A stretch of 6,340 nt of DNA from Chryseobacterium gleum (GTDB taxonomy: Bacteria > Bacteroidota > Bacteroidia > Flavobacteriales_D > Crocinitomicaceae). The notes under the pieces were generated by a model that was not told the DNA's origin, made no database searches, and worked only from the letters and a program-made list of their open reading frames with translations. Positions 6,332 through 6,340 of the stretch are shown here, piece by piece (position 1 is the first letter of the stretch; every line of letters starts with the position of its first letter). The translations under genes were made by a program, and so were the position numbers. The stretch covers positions 1 to 6,340 of the forward strand of contig CAMCQL010000115.1 in NCBI GenBank assembly GCA_945877005.1, read 5' to 3'.

Positions 6332-6340
6332 AATAAGTGA

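Noticed and set aside
1..6340. CRISPR array, tRNA, insertion sequence, phage or defence system
   Set aside because: No regularly spaced repeats, cloverleaf-like segments, transposase motifs or terminal inverted repeats were seen; almost all of the window is explained by seven ordinary genes.

Overview
The window reads as an ordinary chromosomal segment of a Bacteroidota bacterium, most likely a member of the Flavobacteriales. The reasons are the AT-rich composition, A-rich leaders without clear Shine-Dalgarno sites, TTG/TAnnTTTG-like promoter candidates, an S46 dipeptidyl-peptidase (a family concentrated in Bacteroidota) and a small single-RRM RNA-binding protein. The placement below phylum level is inference.

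Layout. Four genes run leftwards: an SGNH/GDSL hydrolase (4623 to 3388), an RRM RNA-binding protein (3278 to 2751), a ROK-family sugar kinase (2700 to 1762) and a secreted S46 peptidase (1646 to beyond position 1, 3' end missing). A strong intrinsic terminator with a UUCG loop lies between the RRM gene and the kinase. Two genes run rightwards from a compact divergent intergenic region: an MscS-type mechanosensitive channel (4708-5529) and, 3 bases later, a hotdog-fold PaaI-like thioesterase (5533-5955). These two are almost certainly one operon. A small unrecognised gene (6331 to 6026) faces the thioesterase convergently at the right edge and may extend past it.

Together the genes look like unlinked housekeeping and cell-envelope functions rather than a pathway: periplasmic peptide breakdown, sugar phosphorylation, RNA binding, cell-surface ester hydrolysis, osmotic safety valve and acyl-CoA cleanup. 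I see no mobile element, CRISPR array, tRNA, rRNA, phage gene or defence system, and no convincing new multi-gene system. The points most worth a second look are the terminator that sits only 14 bases before the kinase start, the Ape1-like architecture of the SGNH hydrolase, the charged tail of the RRM protein, the unusual C-terminus of the MscS protein and the unrecognised right-edge gene. No gene-free stretch exceeds about 115 bases.
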